From: Chryseobacterium lactis
Lineage (GTDB): Bacteria; Bacteroidota; Bacteroidia; Flavobacteriales; Weeksellaceae
Direction: 5' to 3'
Assembly (NCBI RefSeq): GCF_003815875.1
Contig: NZ_CP033924.1
Coordinates: forward strand, 1,116,001-1,180,000
DNA length: 64,000 bases
Shown: positions 1 to 7,465 of the stretch, one piece after another
Layout of the letters: the number at the start of each line of letters is the position of its first letter
Numbering within the stretch: position 1 is the first letter of the stretch
Translations under genes and position numbers: made by a program
The notes under the pieces: model-generated
The model's database searches: none
Told to the model about the DNA's origin: nothing
Seen by the model: the letters and a program-made list of their open reading frames with translations, nothing else

Positions 1-702
1 GGAATTCCTACTGTCCTTTTTATCATCATGCTGATTACCGGAATTATTTTGTGGTGGCCTAAAAATAAAAATGCCAGAAAAGGACGTCTCTGGTTTAGCT
101 GGGAAAACGTGAAAACCTGGAAGCGGAAAAACTATGACCTTCATAATATTCTCGGATTTTATGCTTCGTTCATTGCTTTATTATTGAGTGTTACAGGAAT
201 TTATTTTGCTTATCCCTATATAAAAAACACATTCAATCTTGCATTGTCGGGATCTATGGATCTTCCGAAGGAAAAAGAAATCAAATCCCCGGATTCTCTG
301 ATGGTAAAAAATGATGCTGTTTTTGATCTTGCTGCAGCACAAACTCAAAAATTATACGCAGGATCATCCAGTTTGAGGATTTCTTTAAACGGAAAGAATA
401 AAAAAGGAAAAGAATTGAAAAACCTGCCCGTTACTGTATACGGACAAGACGGAAGGTTTAGCGAAAGAAACCTGTTGACTTTTGACAAATACTCAGGAAA
501 ACTTCTGGCCAATAAACCTCATCAAAAGTTAAGCAATGCTGAAAAATATGCCAATGCCAACTATGACATCCATACCGGATCCTACTTCGGATTGATTGGA
601 AAGATCATTTGGTTTGCAGCGGGCCTCATTTGCACCTCTCTTCCGGTGACCGGATTTCTGGTTTGGTGGGGAAAAAGAAAAAAACAAGGAAAGAAAATAT
701 AA
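1..702 (+). CDS. PepSY-associated TM helix protein, C-terminal part (cut by left edge)
   Basis: The frame is open to base 1, so the N-terminus lies outside the window. The visible part begins in a membrane helix ending ITGIILWWPKNK, then has the KRKNYDLHN motif with a conserved His, a second helix, a periplasmic PepSY-like stretch, the NYDIHTG motif with another His, and a final helix LPVTGFLVWWGKRKK. The same blocks occur in the complete paralogue at 2865-4076. PepSY-TM proteins next to TonB siderophore receptors are thought to be inner-membrane ferric-siderophore reductases, with the His residues as candidate haem ligands (family knowledge, not shown here). Its stop codon overlaps the start of the receptor gene (TAATG), so the two are translationally coupled. 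Confidence 0.88.
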   Translation, partial: GIPTVLFIIMLITGIILWWPKNKNARKGRLWFSWENVKTWKRKNYDLHNILGFYASFIALLLSVTGIYFAYPYIKNTFNLALSGSMDLPKEKEIKSPDSLMVKNDAVFDLAAAQTQKLYAGSSSLRISLNGKNKKGKELKNLPVTVYGQDGRFSERNLLTFDKYSGKLLANKPHQKLSNAEKYANANYDIHTGSYFGLIGKIIWFAAGLICTSLPVTGFLVWWGKRKKQGKKI

Positions 703-2813
703 TGAAAAAAGCGTTTATATCAGCTGCCTGTCTGGGAACAACTATTGTTTTCGCTCAGGTTAAAGATACGTTACTTACCAAGAATGTAGAAGAGGTTGTA
801 ATGACCGCTTCAAGAAAAAAAGAAAATATAAAAGAAGTACCCAGTTCAATTACGGTGGTTGCAGAAAAGCAGATTCAGTCGCAATTGACGGTCAATTCAG
901 ATATTACGAGCATCCTGCAATATACAGTTCCCAGTTTAGGAACAAACTCAGGACAAACCTCCAACACCGGACAAACATTAAGAGGTCGTCAGGTTTTAGT
1001 TTTAATTGACGGAATTCCCCAATCTACCCCACTTCGAAACGGAGCAAGAGACTTAAGAGTAATCGATCCTTCAGCACTTGAAAGAGTTGAAGTCATTAAA
1101 GGAGCCTCTTCTATCTATGGAAACGGTGCCGACGGTGGGATCATCAATTACATTACCAAAAGGAGCAAGACCGACAAAAAGATTTCCGGGATATCACAGA
1201 TTGGACTTACCGGTCAGCCTTATGGGGGAACTTTAGGGGTAAGAGCCAGCCAGCTTTTATCCGGAAAAGTTAACAAATTTGATTATACCCTTTCATTGGC
1301 TTATGAAAGAACGGGATATATGAAAGACGCCGATGGTGTTTACCTAAGTCCGACTTACAGCACCGCGAAAATGGATAACTATAACGGAATGTTGAAGCTG
1401 GGCTATGATATTAACGACAATCAAAGAGTGGAAGTTTCCTATATAGGATATTCTTCAAGATCGAATTTAAATTTAGGTTTAGGGACAGGTATATACGGAC
1501 AAAAGCCCACTATTGGTGAAGGAGAAGGCAAAAGTCTTGAAACAACCCCACAGGGAACGCCAAAGAATCATAATATCAGGGTGAGTTATGATAATAAAAA
1601 TTTATTTAAAGGAACTTCCCTTAATGTTAATCTTTATTATCAGGATTTTAAAACCGTTTACGGCTACAGTGACACCTTCTTTAATGGAGGACAATCCAAT
1701 GTTCTTTCGAAAAAAGCTGGTGCGAGATTTAATTTTGATACCCAGCTTTGGAATGCTGCCAATTCACAGGGCGAAATTATATATGGTGCCGATATCCTCA
1801 ATGATGAAACCGTTCAAAAACTGGAAGATGGACGTTTCTGGACTCCCAACATGAATATGACCAATATTGCCCCTTTCCTTTTGGTAAAAATCGACTTACT
1901 TAAAAAGTTAACGATCAAGGGAGGACTCCGTTATGAAAATATCAAAGTAAATGTAGATGACTTCAATACACTTTCAGTCATTAAAAGCGACGGAACTTTT
2001 ACAAAGAGTATTCCGGTAGCAGGAGGAAAACTTAATTACAACGCATTGGTAGGAAATATTGGTATCCGATATAATATTGAGCCATTTATCAACCTTTTCG
2101 CAAGCTTCTCACAGGCCTACTCTATTAATGAATTGGGAAGAATTTTAAGAACATCAACTTCTGAAACGATTAAAAATCTTGAAACAAAACCCATCATTGT
2201 CAATAATTATGAATTGGGAGCGACAGGACAACTTTCAAACTGGCTTAATTACGAATTGACTTCTTATGTAAGTACTTCCAAATTGGGAGCTTCATTTGTA
2301 CAAAGCCCGGACAGAGCGTTAATGATCCAGAGATCTCCGGAAATAGTATACGGTGTGGAAGGGTTTTTACACTTTACGCCTGCCAGATGGATTCAGTTTG
2401 GTGGAAGCTACAGCTGGATGGAAGGCATTACTTCCATAAAGGATGACGGAGATTATTCAGCAAAAATCAACAACAGCAGAATCACCGCTCCTAAAGTACT
2501 TGCTTATATCCAGGCAAAGCCGATTCCTTCATTATCCCTGGGGATTGATATGCTTCATTCCTTCAAACAGGACAGGTTTACAACCAATGCGAAAGGGTTA
2601 TATGCCTATGGAGAAGGTTTTGTACCTGATTATACCGTTTTTAATTTTAAATCAAGTTATGAGGTCAATCATAACTGGAAAGTTTCATTGGGTGTTGAAA
2701 ATGTATTTAACAGATTGTATCAACCTTCTATTGCATGGTGGGCTGCGAGAGATAGTGATTACGTTAACTCACCGGGAGCAAGAGGAACCTTCATGATTGA
2801 ATATAAATTTTAA
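702..2813 (+). CDS. TonB-dependent siderophore receptor
   Basis: Outer-membrane receptor of 703 residues. I chose the ATG at 702, which gives a clean signal peptide (MKKAFISAACLGTTIVFA, then Q). An upstream in-frame ATG at 609 would read through the previous gene and bury this signal. The plug domain follows (EEVVMTASRKKENIKEVPSS; RGRQVLVLIDG; ERVEVIKGASSIYGNGADGG), then a beta-barrel ending in the aromatic residue typical of outer-membrane proteins (IEYKF). Flanking PepSY-TM genes on both sides point to a ferric siderophore or haem-type substrate rather than vitamin B12 or sugar. The substrate itself cannot be read from the sequence. Confidence 0.92.
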   Translation: MKKAFISAACLGTTIVFAQVKDTLLTKNVEEVVMTASRKKENIKEVPSSITVVAEKQIQSQLTVNSDITSILQYTVPSLGTNSGQTSNTGQTLRGRQVLVLIDGIPQSTPLRNGARDLRVIDPSALERVEVIKGASSIYGNGADGGIINYITKRSKTDKKISGISQIGLTGQPYGGTLGVRASQLLSGKVNKFDYTLSLAYERTGYMKDADGVYLSPTYSTAKMDNYNGMLKLGYDINDNQRVEVSYIGYSSRSNLNLGLGTGIYGQKPTIGEGEGKSLETTPQGTPKNHNIRVSYDNKNLFKGTSLNVNLYYQDFKTVYGYSDTFFNGGQSNVLSKKAGARFNFDTQLWNAANSQGEIIYGADILNDETVQKLEDGRFWTPNMNMTNIAPFLLVKIDLLKKLTIKGGLRYENIKVNVDDFNTLSVIKSDGTFTKSIPVAGGKLNYNALVGNIGIRYNIEPFINLFASFSQAYSINELGRILRTSTSETIKNLETKPIIVNNYELGATGQLSNWLNYELTSYVSTSKLGASFVQSPDRALMIQRSPEIVYGVEGFLHFTPARWIQFGGSYSWMEGITSIKDDGDYSAKINNSRITAPKVLAYIQAKPIPSLSLGIDMLHSFKQDRFTTNAKGLYAYGEGFVPDYTVFNFKSSYEVNHNWKVSLGVENVFNRLYQPSIAWWAARDSDYVNSPGARGTFMIEYKF

Positions 2814-2837
2814 TTAATCTAAATAAAAAGTAAAGAC

Positions 2838-2845
2838 TATCTTTG
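2838..2845 (+). promoter_or_regulatory. Putative -7 box for the PepSY-TM gene
   Basis: TATCTTTG matches the Bacteroidota -7 consensus TAnnTTTG and lies 20 nt before the ATG at 2865. No convincing -33 TTG sits at the usual distance, so the call rests on the -7 box only. Confidence 0.5.
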
Positions 2846-2864
2846 CCAAACCTTTAAATGTCCT

Positions 2865-4076
2865 ATGAAGAAAAAGCATCATCATAAAAACAAACCGGGA
2901 TTTTTTAAAAAATGGTCTTCCAAATTACACCTGTGGTTTGGATTGGGAATCGGATTCCTGATCTTTATTATCTCCATTACCGGCGCGCTGTATGTCTTTA
3001 AAGATGAAGTAGAAAACCTCACACGAAAAGATGTGATCTACCATCATGAGCAAAATATTGAGCAGAAACAAATTCTTCCTATACGGGTGATGGAAAAAGC
3101 GGTTGCAGAACAGGTAAAGGAAAAATATCCTATCCACTGGGTAAATGTTCCTATTGACAAGAAAATGTCGTACATGTTCTTCTGGTATGAGCACAATACC
3201 AAAGGATGGAATTATTTCGATGAATTTCCGGTCTATAAACAGGCTTACGTAAATCCATACACCGGAAAGGTATTGAGAGTCTACGATGAAAAGAACGGTT
3301 TTTTCAATATTGTTAAAATGATTCACTGGAGTTTTCTTCTGAAGCAAGATTGGGGAACCTATGTGGTGGGAATACCGGTAATTATTTTCGTAATTATGCT
3401 TATTACTGGGATTGTTTTATGGTGGCCAAAAAACAAAGCTGCTAGAAAGCAACGTTTTTCATTCAAATGGAAAAACATCAAAAGCTGGAAAAGGAAGAAC
3501 TATGACCTTCATAATGTATTAGGTTTCTATGCCTCTATTTTTGCTTTAATATTTTCTATTACCGGACTTTTCTATGCGTTCTTTGTTGTTCAGGCGATGA
3601 TCTACGTAATATTTTCCGGTGGAGAAACGAAGTATCCGGATTTCTCTCACATTAAAACCAAAGCTCCGATTGAGCTGAGGACAGAAGGAACACTTGACAA
3701 AATCATCAGTACAGTAAAAGCAAAATATCCGGATTCTTACGGTTTTGCAATAGATCTTGGCCATGAACATATGGATGATCATGAGCATCCCAACTTTGAA
3801 GTTTATGTAAAGCACTTATCTTATTCTTACCACAAAAGCAGCAGTCTGATCTTTGATGAAAATTCAGGAGAATTGCTACACACTCACGATCCGAAAGACA
3901 AAAACTTTGGTGAAAAGGTGGTTAATGCCAATTATGATATTCACGTTGGAGCGATTTTAGGCCTTCCTACAAAGATTATTGCCTTCATTGTAAGTTTGAT
4001 CTGTGCATCTCTTCCTGTAACCGGATTTATGATCTGGTGGGGCAGAAGAAAGAAAAAACCGGTAAAAACTGCTTAA
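2865..4076 (+). CDS. PepSY-associated TM helix protein (putative siderophore-iron reductase)
   Basis: Complete 403-residue inner-membrane protein. A His/Lys-rich cytoplasmic start (MKKKHHHKNK) is followed by TM1 (about 24-46), a periplasmic PepSY region with a conserved IHWSFLL segment, TM2 (about 165-187, ending VLWWPKNK), the KRKNYDLHN motif, TM3 (about 217-242), a second periplasmic region with a His-rich patch (GHEHMDDHEH), the NYDIHVG motif and TM4 ending MIWWGRRKKK. It is a clear paralogue of the partial gene at the left edge, so the receptor is sandwiched between two related proteins. The likely role is reductive iron release from imported siderophore. The His-rich loop could bind metal (inference). 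Confidence 0.88.
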   Translation: MKKKHHHKNKPGFFKKWSSKLHLWFGLGIGFLIFIISITGALYVFKDEVENLTRKDVIYHHEQNIEQKQILPIRVMEKAVAEQVKEKYPIHWVNVPIDKKMSYMFFWYEHNTKGWNYFDEFPVYKQAYVNPYTGKVLRVYDEKNGFFNIVKMIHWSFLLKQDWGTYVVGIPVIIFVIMLITGIVLWWPKNKAARKQRFSFKWKNIKSWKRKNYDLHNVLGFYASIFALIFSITGLFYAFFVVQAMIYVIFSGGETKYPDFSHIKTKAPIELRTEGTLDKIISTVKAKYPDSYGFAIDLGHEHMDDHEHPNFEVYVKHLSYSYHKSSSLIFDENSGELLHTHDPKDKNFGEKVVNANYDIHVGAILGLPTKIIAFIVSLICASLPVTGFMIWWGRRKKKPVKTA

Positions 4077-4155
4077 AACTTCAAATAATATCTGGTTCAT
4101 AATCTATTAATACAATCTTTTTTATATTTTTAGACCTTAGAATTTAATAATAGAA

Positions 4156-5124
4156 ATGTCATTAATAGATTTATCAAAACAAGTTGCCCTGGGAGTTGAT
4201 ATCGGTGGGACAAATACCAAATTTGGAATTGTAAACCATCGTGGCGAGGTTCTGGATAAAGGAAACCTGAAAACCGATGCCTATGACAAAGTAGAAGATT
4301 TTATCGATGCTTTATATGAACATGTAGCTCCTTTAATGGAAAAGCATGGTACTGAAAAGCACTTCGACGGAATTGGTGTAGGCGCACCGAATGCTAATTA
4401 TTATAAAGGAACCATTGAGCTTGCCCCTAATCTGCCATGGAAAGGTGTAATTCCTTTTGCAGAACTGATGACTGCCAAGTTCAATTTACCTTGTACCGTC
4501 ACCAATGATGCCAATGCGGCAGCTTTGGGTGAAATGCTTTTCGGAGCGGCAAGAGGAATGAAAGATTTTATCATGATTACCCTGGGAACAGGTGTTGGAA
4601 GCGGAATTATTGCCAACGGAAACTTAATCTACGGACATGATGGTTTTGCAGGAGAGCTTGGTCATACAATCGTAAAACCAGGCGGAAGAAAGCACTGGAG
4701 TACCGGATCAGAAGGAAGTCTGGAAGCTTATGCCTCTGCTACCGGAATTACCATTACAGCCAAGAAAATGAGAGCAGAATTTCCTGAATCGATCCTGAAT
4801 CAGTATCCTGAAGATGAAATTAATTCTAAGACAGTATACGAATGTGCCTTAAAGGAGGATCCTATTTCTATCGAGGTTTTCAGGTATACGGGACAAAAAT
4901 TAGGTGAAGCATTGGCTAATTTTGTCATGTTTTCATCACCGGAAGCTATTCTTTTATTTGGTGGGGTTATCAAAGCAGGAGACTTTATTTTAAAACCGGC
5001 AAAACTTCACATGGAAAGAAACCTTCTTCCTATTTTCAGAAATAAAGTAAAATTGGTATTCAGTGAACTTAACGAAGCAGATGCAGCCATCCTTGGCGCC
5101 AGTGCTCTGGTTTGGGAAAAATAA
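4156..5124 (+). CDS. ROK family sugar kinase (glucokinase-like)
   Basis: 322 residues with the actin-like ATPase fold of ROK kinases. Phosphate loop DIGGTNTKFG is at 15-24, the catalytic-Asp block TNDANAAALGE is near 115-125, the second phosphate loop GTGVGSG follows, and the sugar-binding motif GELGH comes next. The family's usual zinc site CxCGxxGC is missing: the corresponding stretch reads HWSTGSEGSLEAYAS, with Ser in place of the Cys ligands, although the preceding His is kept. The usual role is ATP-dependent phosphorylation of glucose or an amino sugar, but absence of the zinc site makes substrate assignment uncertain. It stands alone and is followed by a strong terminator. Confidence 0.88.
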   Translation: MSLIDLSKQVALGVDIGGTNTKFGIVNHRGEVLDKGNLKTDAYDKVEDFIDALYEHVAPLMEKHGTEKHFDGIGVGAPNANYYKGTIELAPNLPWKGVIPFAELMTAKFNLPCTVTNDANAAALGEMLFGAARGMKDFIMITLGTGVGSGIIANGNLIYGHDGFAGELGHTIVKPGGRKHWSTGSEGSLEAYASATGITITAKKMRAEFPESILNQYPEDEINSKTVYECALKEDPISIEVFRYTGQKLGEALANFVMFSSPEAILLFGGVIKAGDFILKPAKLHMERNLLPIFRNKVKLVFSELNEADAAILGASALVWEK

Positions 5125-5467
5125 CTGAAAGCTATTATAAATCATAGAAGCATCCTTTTTAGGGTGCTTTTTTGTTTACCATAAATTCCTTTACGAAGAT
5201 GCTTCGTGAACTACGTTCGTAAACCTTTAGTTTATGCTCAGCATGACAATCGGGATACTTTCATAACCAATATTCTTTCTTTATTATTTGTGATAAATAA
5301 TCGTGGCATTTGTGTTTAAAAACCATTTGCAACATCTATCATCGCAATTTGAGTTTAGCAGTCTAAAATCATATCCCAATGAAAAACTTTTTCATATTTT
5401 TGATTAGTTTTTTCCTGATCAGTATCGCATAACGGAAAAGACAATAAAACAATATAATTACCAAAAA
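5125..5467. other. 343-bp intergenic region between ROK kinase and msrA
   Basis: It begins with a terminator (5148-5173). At 5236-5248 lies a 13-mer that in reverse complement reads TGTCATGCTGAGC, one mismatch from an interspersed sequence also seen near 24100 and 50701. At 5379-5432 there is a 17-codon ORF, MKNFFIFLISFFLISIA, which looks like a bare signal peptide followed at once by a stop codon. It may be the remnant of a lost small secreted gene. I see no other gene here. Confidence 0.6.
5148..5173 (+). terminator. Intrinsic terminator after ROK kinase
   Basis: AAGCATCC pairs with GGGTGCTT (one T-G wobble) around a TTTTTA loop and is followed by a T run. It lies 23 nt after the stop codon. 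Confidence 0.85.
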
Positions 5468-6022
5468 ATGGATAACAATAATTTAGAACAAATTACTTTC
5501 GGTGGTGGATGTTTCTGGTGTGTAGAAAGTTGTTTCAACATGCTGAAAGGTGTTGAATCGGCTGTTTCAGGATATTCAGGAGGACATAAGGATAATCCGA
5601 CCTATGAAGAAGTATGTACCGGTGAAACAGGGCACGCTGAGGTTGTACAAATTACTTACAATCCTTCAATTATCTCTTATGAACAATTGATGGATGTATT
5701 CTTTTTCCTACACGATCCTACTCAACTGAACAGACAGGGTAATGACATCGGAACACAGTATCGTTCTGTTATTTATTATAAAGACGATACTGAAAAGGCA
5801 AAAGCTGAAGAAGCGATCAAAACCTCTCAGCAATCCGAAAGATGGGCGGGAACTTATGTAACAGAATTAAGCCCGTTCGACACATTCTGGCCTGCAGAAC
5901 AATACCATCAGGGATATTATAATGAAAACCCTACGCAGCCTTACTGCAGTGCAGTAGTGGGGCCTAAAATCCAGAAGTTTAAAAAGCATTTCGGGGAACT
6001 GGGAATGCTAGATGCAGAATAA
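5468..6022 (+). CDS. msrA: Peptide-methionine (S)-S-oxide reductase MsrA
   Basis: 184 residues, typical for a single-domain MsrA. The catalytic motif GGGCFWCVE is at 12-20 with nucleophilic Cys15, followed by SGYSGGHKDNPTYEEVCTGETGHAE and the DPTQLNRQGNDIGTQYRS block that lines the substrate pocket. The enzyme reduces the S-epimer of methionine sulfoxide in damaged proteins, recycling through thioredoxin. There is no signal peptide, so it is cytoplasmic. It is a single-gene unit with its own terminator. Confidence 0.97.
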   Translation: MDNNNLEQITFGGGCFWCVESCFNMLKGVESAVSGYSGGHKDNPTYEEVCTGETGHAEVVQITYNPSIISYEQLMDVFFFLHDPTQLNRQGNDIGTQYRSVIYYKDDTEKAKAEEAIKTSQQSERWAGTYVTELSPFDTFWPAEQYHQGYYNENPTQPYCSAVVGPKIQKFKKHFGELGMLDAE

Positions 6023-6027
6023 TATAC

Positions 6028-6052
6028 AGCGGAGAGAAATCTTCGCTTTTTT
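6028..6052 (+). terminator. Intrinsic terminator after msrA
   Basis: AGCGGAGA and TCTTCGCT pair around a GAAA tetraloop, followed by six T. It ends at the stop codon of the convergent gene. Confidence 0.8.
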
Positions 6053-6875
6053 ATTCTTCCACAGAAACCGGCGCACCGGCATATTTATCAATAATATATG
6101 GTGTTGAAGATCTGAGTTCTCGTCCATTATCCGGATCTACTCCATCCATTGTAAAAAACTCAACATTTCCGTTATACTTAGAATACCACGTCCTTCCTAA
6201 TGCGTTGTCTATTGTAAGCGTATCTTTTCTTGTAATTCTTTTAAAGTATCTCAACTGTATGGTATCCTTAGGCATAAGGCTTCGTGTCGGATCTTTATCT
6301 TCACAATCTACCAGCTTATACTCATTTTTATCCCAATACATACAGCTTTTCTCATTGATTGGTCCGAAAAAGCCCAATGGGGTCTTGCTTTTTGATGAAT
6401 AATAGTAGTTGCCAATAAATAAACTTCCAATCAGAAGAACCCCGGCAATTCCCAAGCCATTTTGCTTGACAAATTCAGGCATTTTGAAATTCTGTTCGTT
6501 AGTTATGGTAATAAAAATATTACCTAATTTTTCCGAAAATGATTCCTCATGTTCGTCTACTTTTATTTTGACTGTCGTCTTATTTGCCCTCTCATCCTCT
6601 TTGATAAAAGTGGTAGCGAAATCAAGAAAGTCTTTATACTCTAAGTACTGACAAAGTTTATTAAGTATAAGCCCATCTTTTATATCAGGCTCTCCGTTAT
6701 CACGTATGCAGGCATTATAATACCTTACAAACGTTCTCTCGTTAATTATAAAATTCAACTCTTTATCAAAATAATCAGACAGTTCAGAAGCCCAGCCGCT
6801 CTTAGTATTTTCAGCTGGAAAGTCTTTCTGTGCTTTCTTAAACACTTCATGGATTAGTAGTTTTTTCTTGGACAT
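6051..6875 (-). CDS. Unknown single-pass membrane protein
   Basis: 274 residues, not recognised. Residues 1-120 are a soluble, charged domain (starts MSKKKLLIHEVFKKAQKDF; contains RTFVRYYNACI). One membrane helix follows near 150-168 (GIAGVLLIGSLFIGNYYY). The C-terminal part of about 100 residues has two Cys (KSCMYWD, LVDCED) and would lie outside the cytoplasm. The arrangement, cytoplasmic N-terminal domain plus TM plus outside domain, could suit a sensor or anti-sigma-like protein, but no known motif supports this. It is divergent from the structured RNA and peptide region and may share its control region, which has three phased TGTCCA repeats. Confidence 0.75.
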   Translation of the reverse strand: MSKKKLLIHEVFKKAQKDFPAENTKSGWASELSDYFDKELNFIINERTFVRYYNACIRDNGEPDIKDGLILNKLCQYLEYKDFLDFATTFIKEDERANKTTVKIKVDEHEESFSEKLGNIFITITNEQNFKMPEFVKQNGLGIAGVLLIGSLFIGNYYYSSKSKTPLGFFGPINEKSCMYWDKNEYKLVDCEDKDPTRSLMPKDTIQLRYFKRITRKDTLTIDNALGRTWYSKYNGNVEFFTMDGVDPDNGRELRSSTPYIIDKYAGAPVSVEE

Positions 6876-6949
6876 ATATAGTTTTTTGAGCCTTTACAAA
6901 ATAGCTGATTTTCAATCATACCACATTACGGATTCCCATAAAGCACTCA

Positions 6950-6976
6950 TGTCCATTTTGTGTCCATAGATGTCCA
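6950..6976. repeat. Three phased TGTCCA direct repeats
   Basis: TGTCCA occurs at 6950-6955, 6961-6966 and 6971-6976, with periods of 11 and 10 bp, about one helical turn. It sits in the divergent region between the unknown membrane protein and the structured RNA and may be a multi-site operator. The binding protein is unknown. Confidence 0.55.
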
Positions 6977-7009
6977 AACCGTGACTAACACTTGCGTCAC
7001 GTTTTGTCG

Positions 7010-7017
7010 CATCTTTG
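7010..7017 (+). promoter_or_regulatory. Possible -7 box for the structured leader
   Basis: CATCTTTG differs from TAnnTTTG by one base. A TTG at 6992-6994 is 15 nt upstream, slightly short for a -33 element. A start about six bases downstream would be at the first base of the first stem (7023). Confidence 0.35.
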
Positions 7018-7022
7018 CTTCA

Positions 7023-7182
7023 GAAATCAGTGACAAACAAAACATTACAAAAACAAAAGTACAAAACTGATTTCAAATTCACCTGATAAAACGGAGGAAA
7101 ACTCCGGGTTGGGAAGCAGATGTTTCTCCTCCGTTTTTGAAGGTTCACTTCCCAAAAATTTAGAAGCGCTTCAAATTTTTTT
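7023..7182 (+). ncRNA. Candidate structured RNA or leader with pseudoknot potential and terminator
   Basis: Perfect pairings seen by eye: GAAATCAGT (7023-7031) with ACTGATTTC (7066-7074); AAAACGGAGGA (7088-7098) with TCCTCCGTTTT (7127-7137); and TTGGGAAG (7109-7116), inside the loop of the second stem, with CTTCCCAA (7148-7155), which would make an H-type pseudoknot. A competing local hairpin CGGAG-GAAAA-CTCCG (7092-7106) could exclude the second stem. A terminator-like hairpin follows (7154-7182: stem with one bulged A, GCGC loop, T run). It could be a stand-alone small RNA or an attenuator for the downstream ORF. It matches no riboswitch class I can recognise. A possible six-codon leader ORF (MFLLRF) is at 7119-7139. 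Confidence 0.45.
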
Positions 7183-7255
7183 AATCGTGTAGCTCTACCT
7201 GTGATCGGTTTCACTGGCAACTACAGAAATGCTCAAATTTTAAATTTTTAAGGAA

Positions 7256-7420
7256 ATGATCCAGTTTATATTAATGCTATTAGGTTTAGCATTCCCAAAT
7301 AATAACGCAAATACAACAACATCTGATAACAATCCGGCACCGGTCACAGTACATGCTTCTGTAGAACTGGGAGAGGATACGGGAGGAGAGACACTTCCGA
7401 TTTTACCTCCAAAAAAATAA
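7256..7420 (+). CDS. 54-residue putative exported peptide
   Basis: The ORF starts MIQFILMLLGLAFPNNNA with a short hydrophobic segment, continues with a Thr/Asn-rich stretch, and ends in an acidic then proline-rich tail (LGEDTGGETLPILPPKK). The hydrophobic start suggests export, but it is short for a classical signal peptide. There are no cysteines. A strong terminator follows eight bases after the stop, and the sensor kinase gene begins ten bases after that terminator's T run. Its position just before a lipoprotein-type sensor kinase makes a signal or accessory peptide plausible, but this is only a positional argument. Confidence 0.6.
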   Translation: MIQFILMLLGLAFPNNNANTTTSDNNPAPVTVHASVELGEDTGGETLPILPPKK

Positions 7421-7427
7421 AATTATG

Positions 7428-7455
7428 AACCACTCTTATTTGAGTGGTTTTTTTT
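7428..7455 (+). terminator. Intrinsic terminator between the small peptide and the kinase
   Basis: AACCACTC pairs perfectly with GAGTGGTT around a 6-nt loop and is followed by eight T. It ends ten bases before the kinase ATG (7466), and no promoter box lies in between. The kinase is therefore probably expressed by read-through at a lower level than the peptide. Confidence 0.85.
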
Positions 7456-7465
7456 ATTTTAGAGG

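Larger units (their letters stand above)
6876..7255. other. 380-bp non-coding region with repeats, promoter and structured leader
   Basis: Left to right it holds three TGTCCA direct repeats (6950-6976), a CGTGAC/GTCACG inverted repeat (6980-7001), a promoter-like box (7010-7017), a set of strong complementary segments (7023-7155) and a terminator-like hairpin (7154-7182). About 70 nt more follow before the 54-residue ORF. The minus-strand open frame across 7020-7220 lacks protein-like character and overlaps these stems, so I treat the region as non-coding. Confidence 0.6.

Noticed and set aside
609..701. Upstream ATG for the TonB receptor
   Set aside because: It reads through the preceding gene in another frame and would hide the signal peptide that begins at 702.
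7020..7220. 66-codon minus-strand open frame
   Set aside because: It overlaps three perfect RNA-type stems and a terminator-like hairpin, has unconvincing composition and no initiation context. The non-coding explanation fits better.
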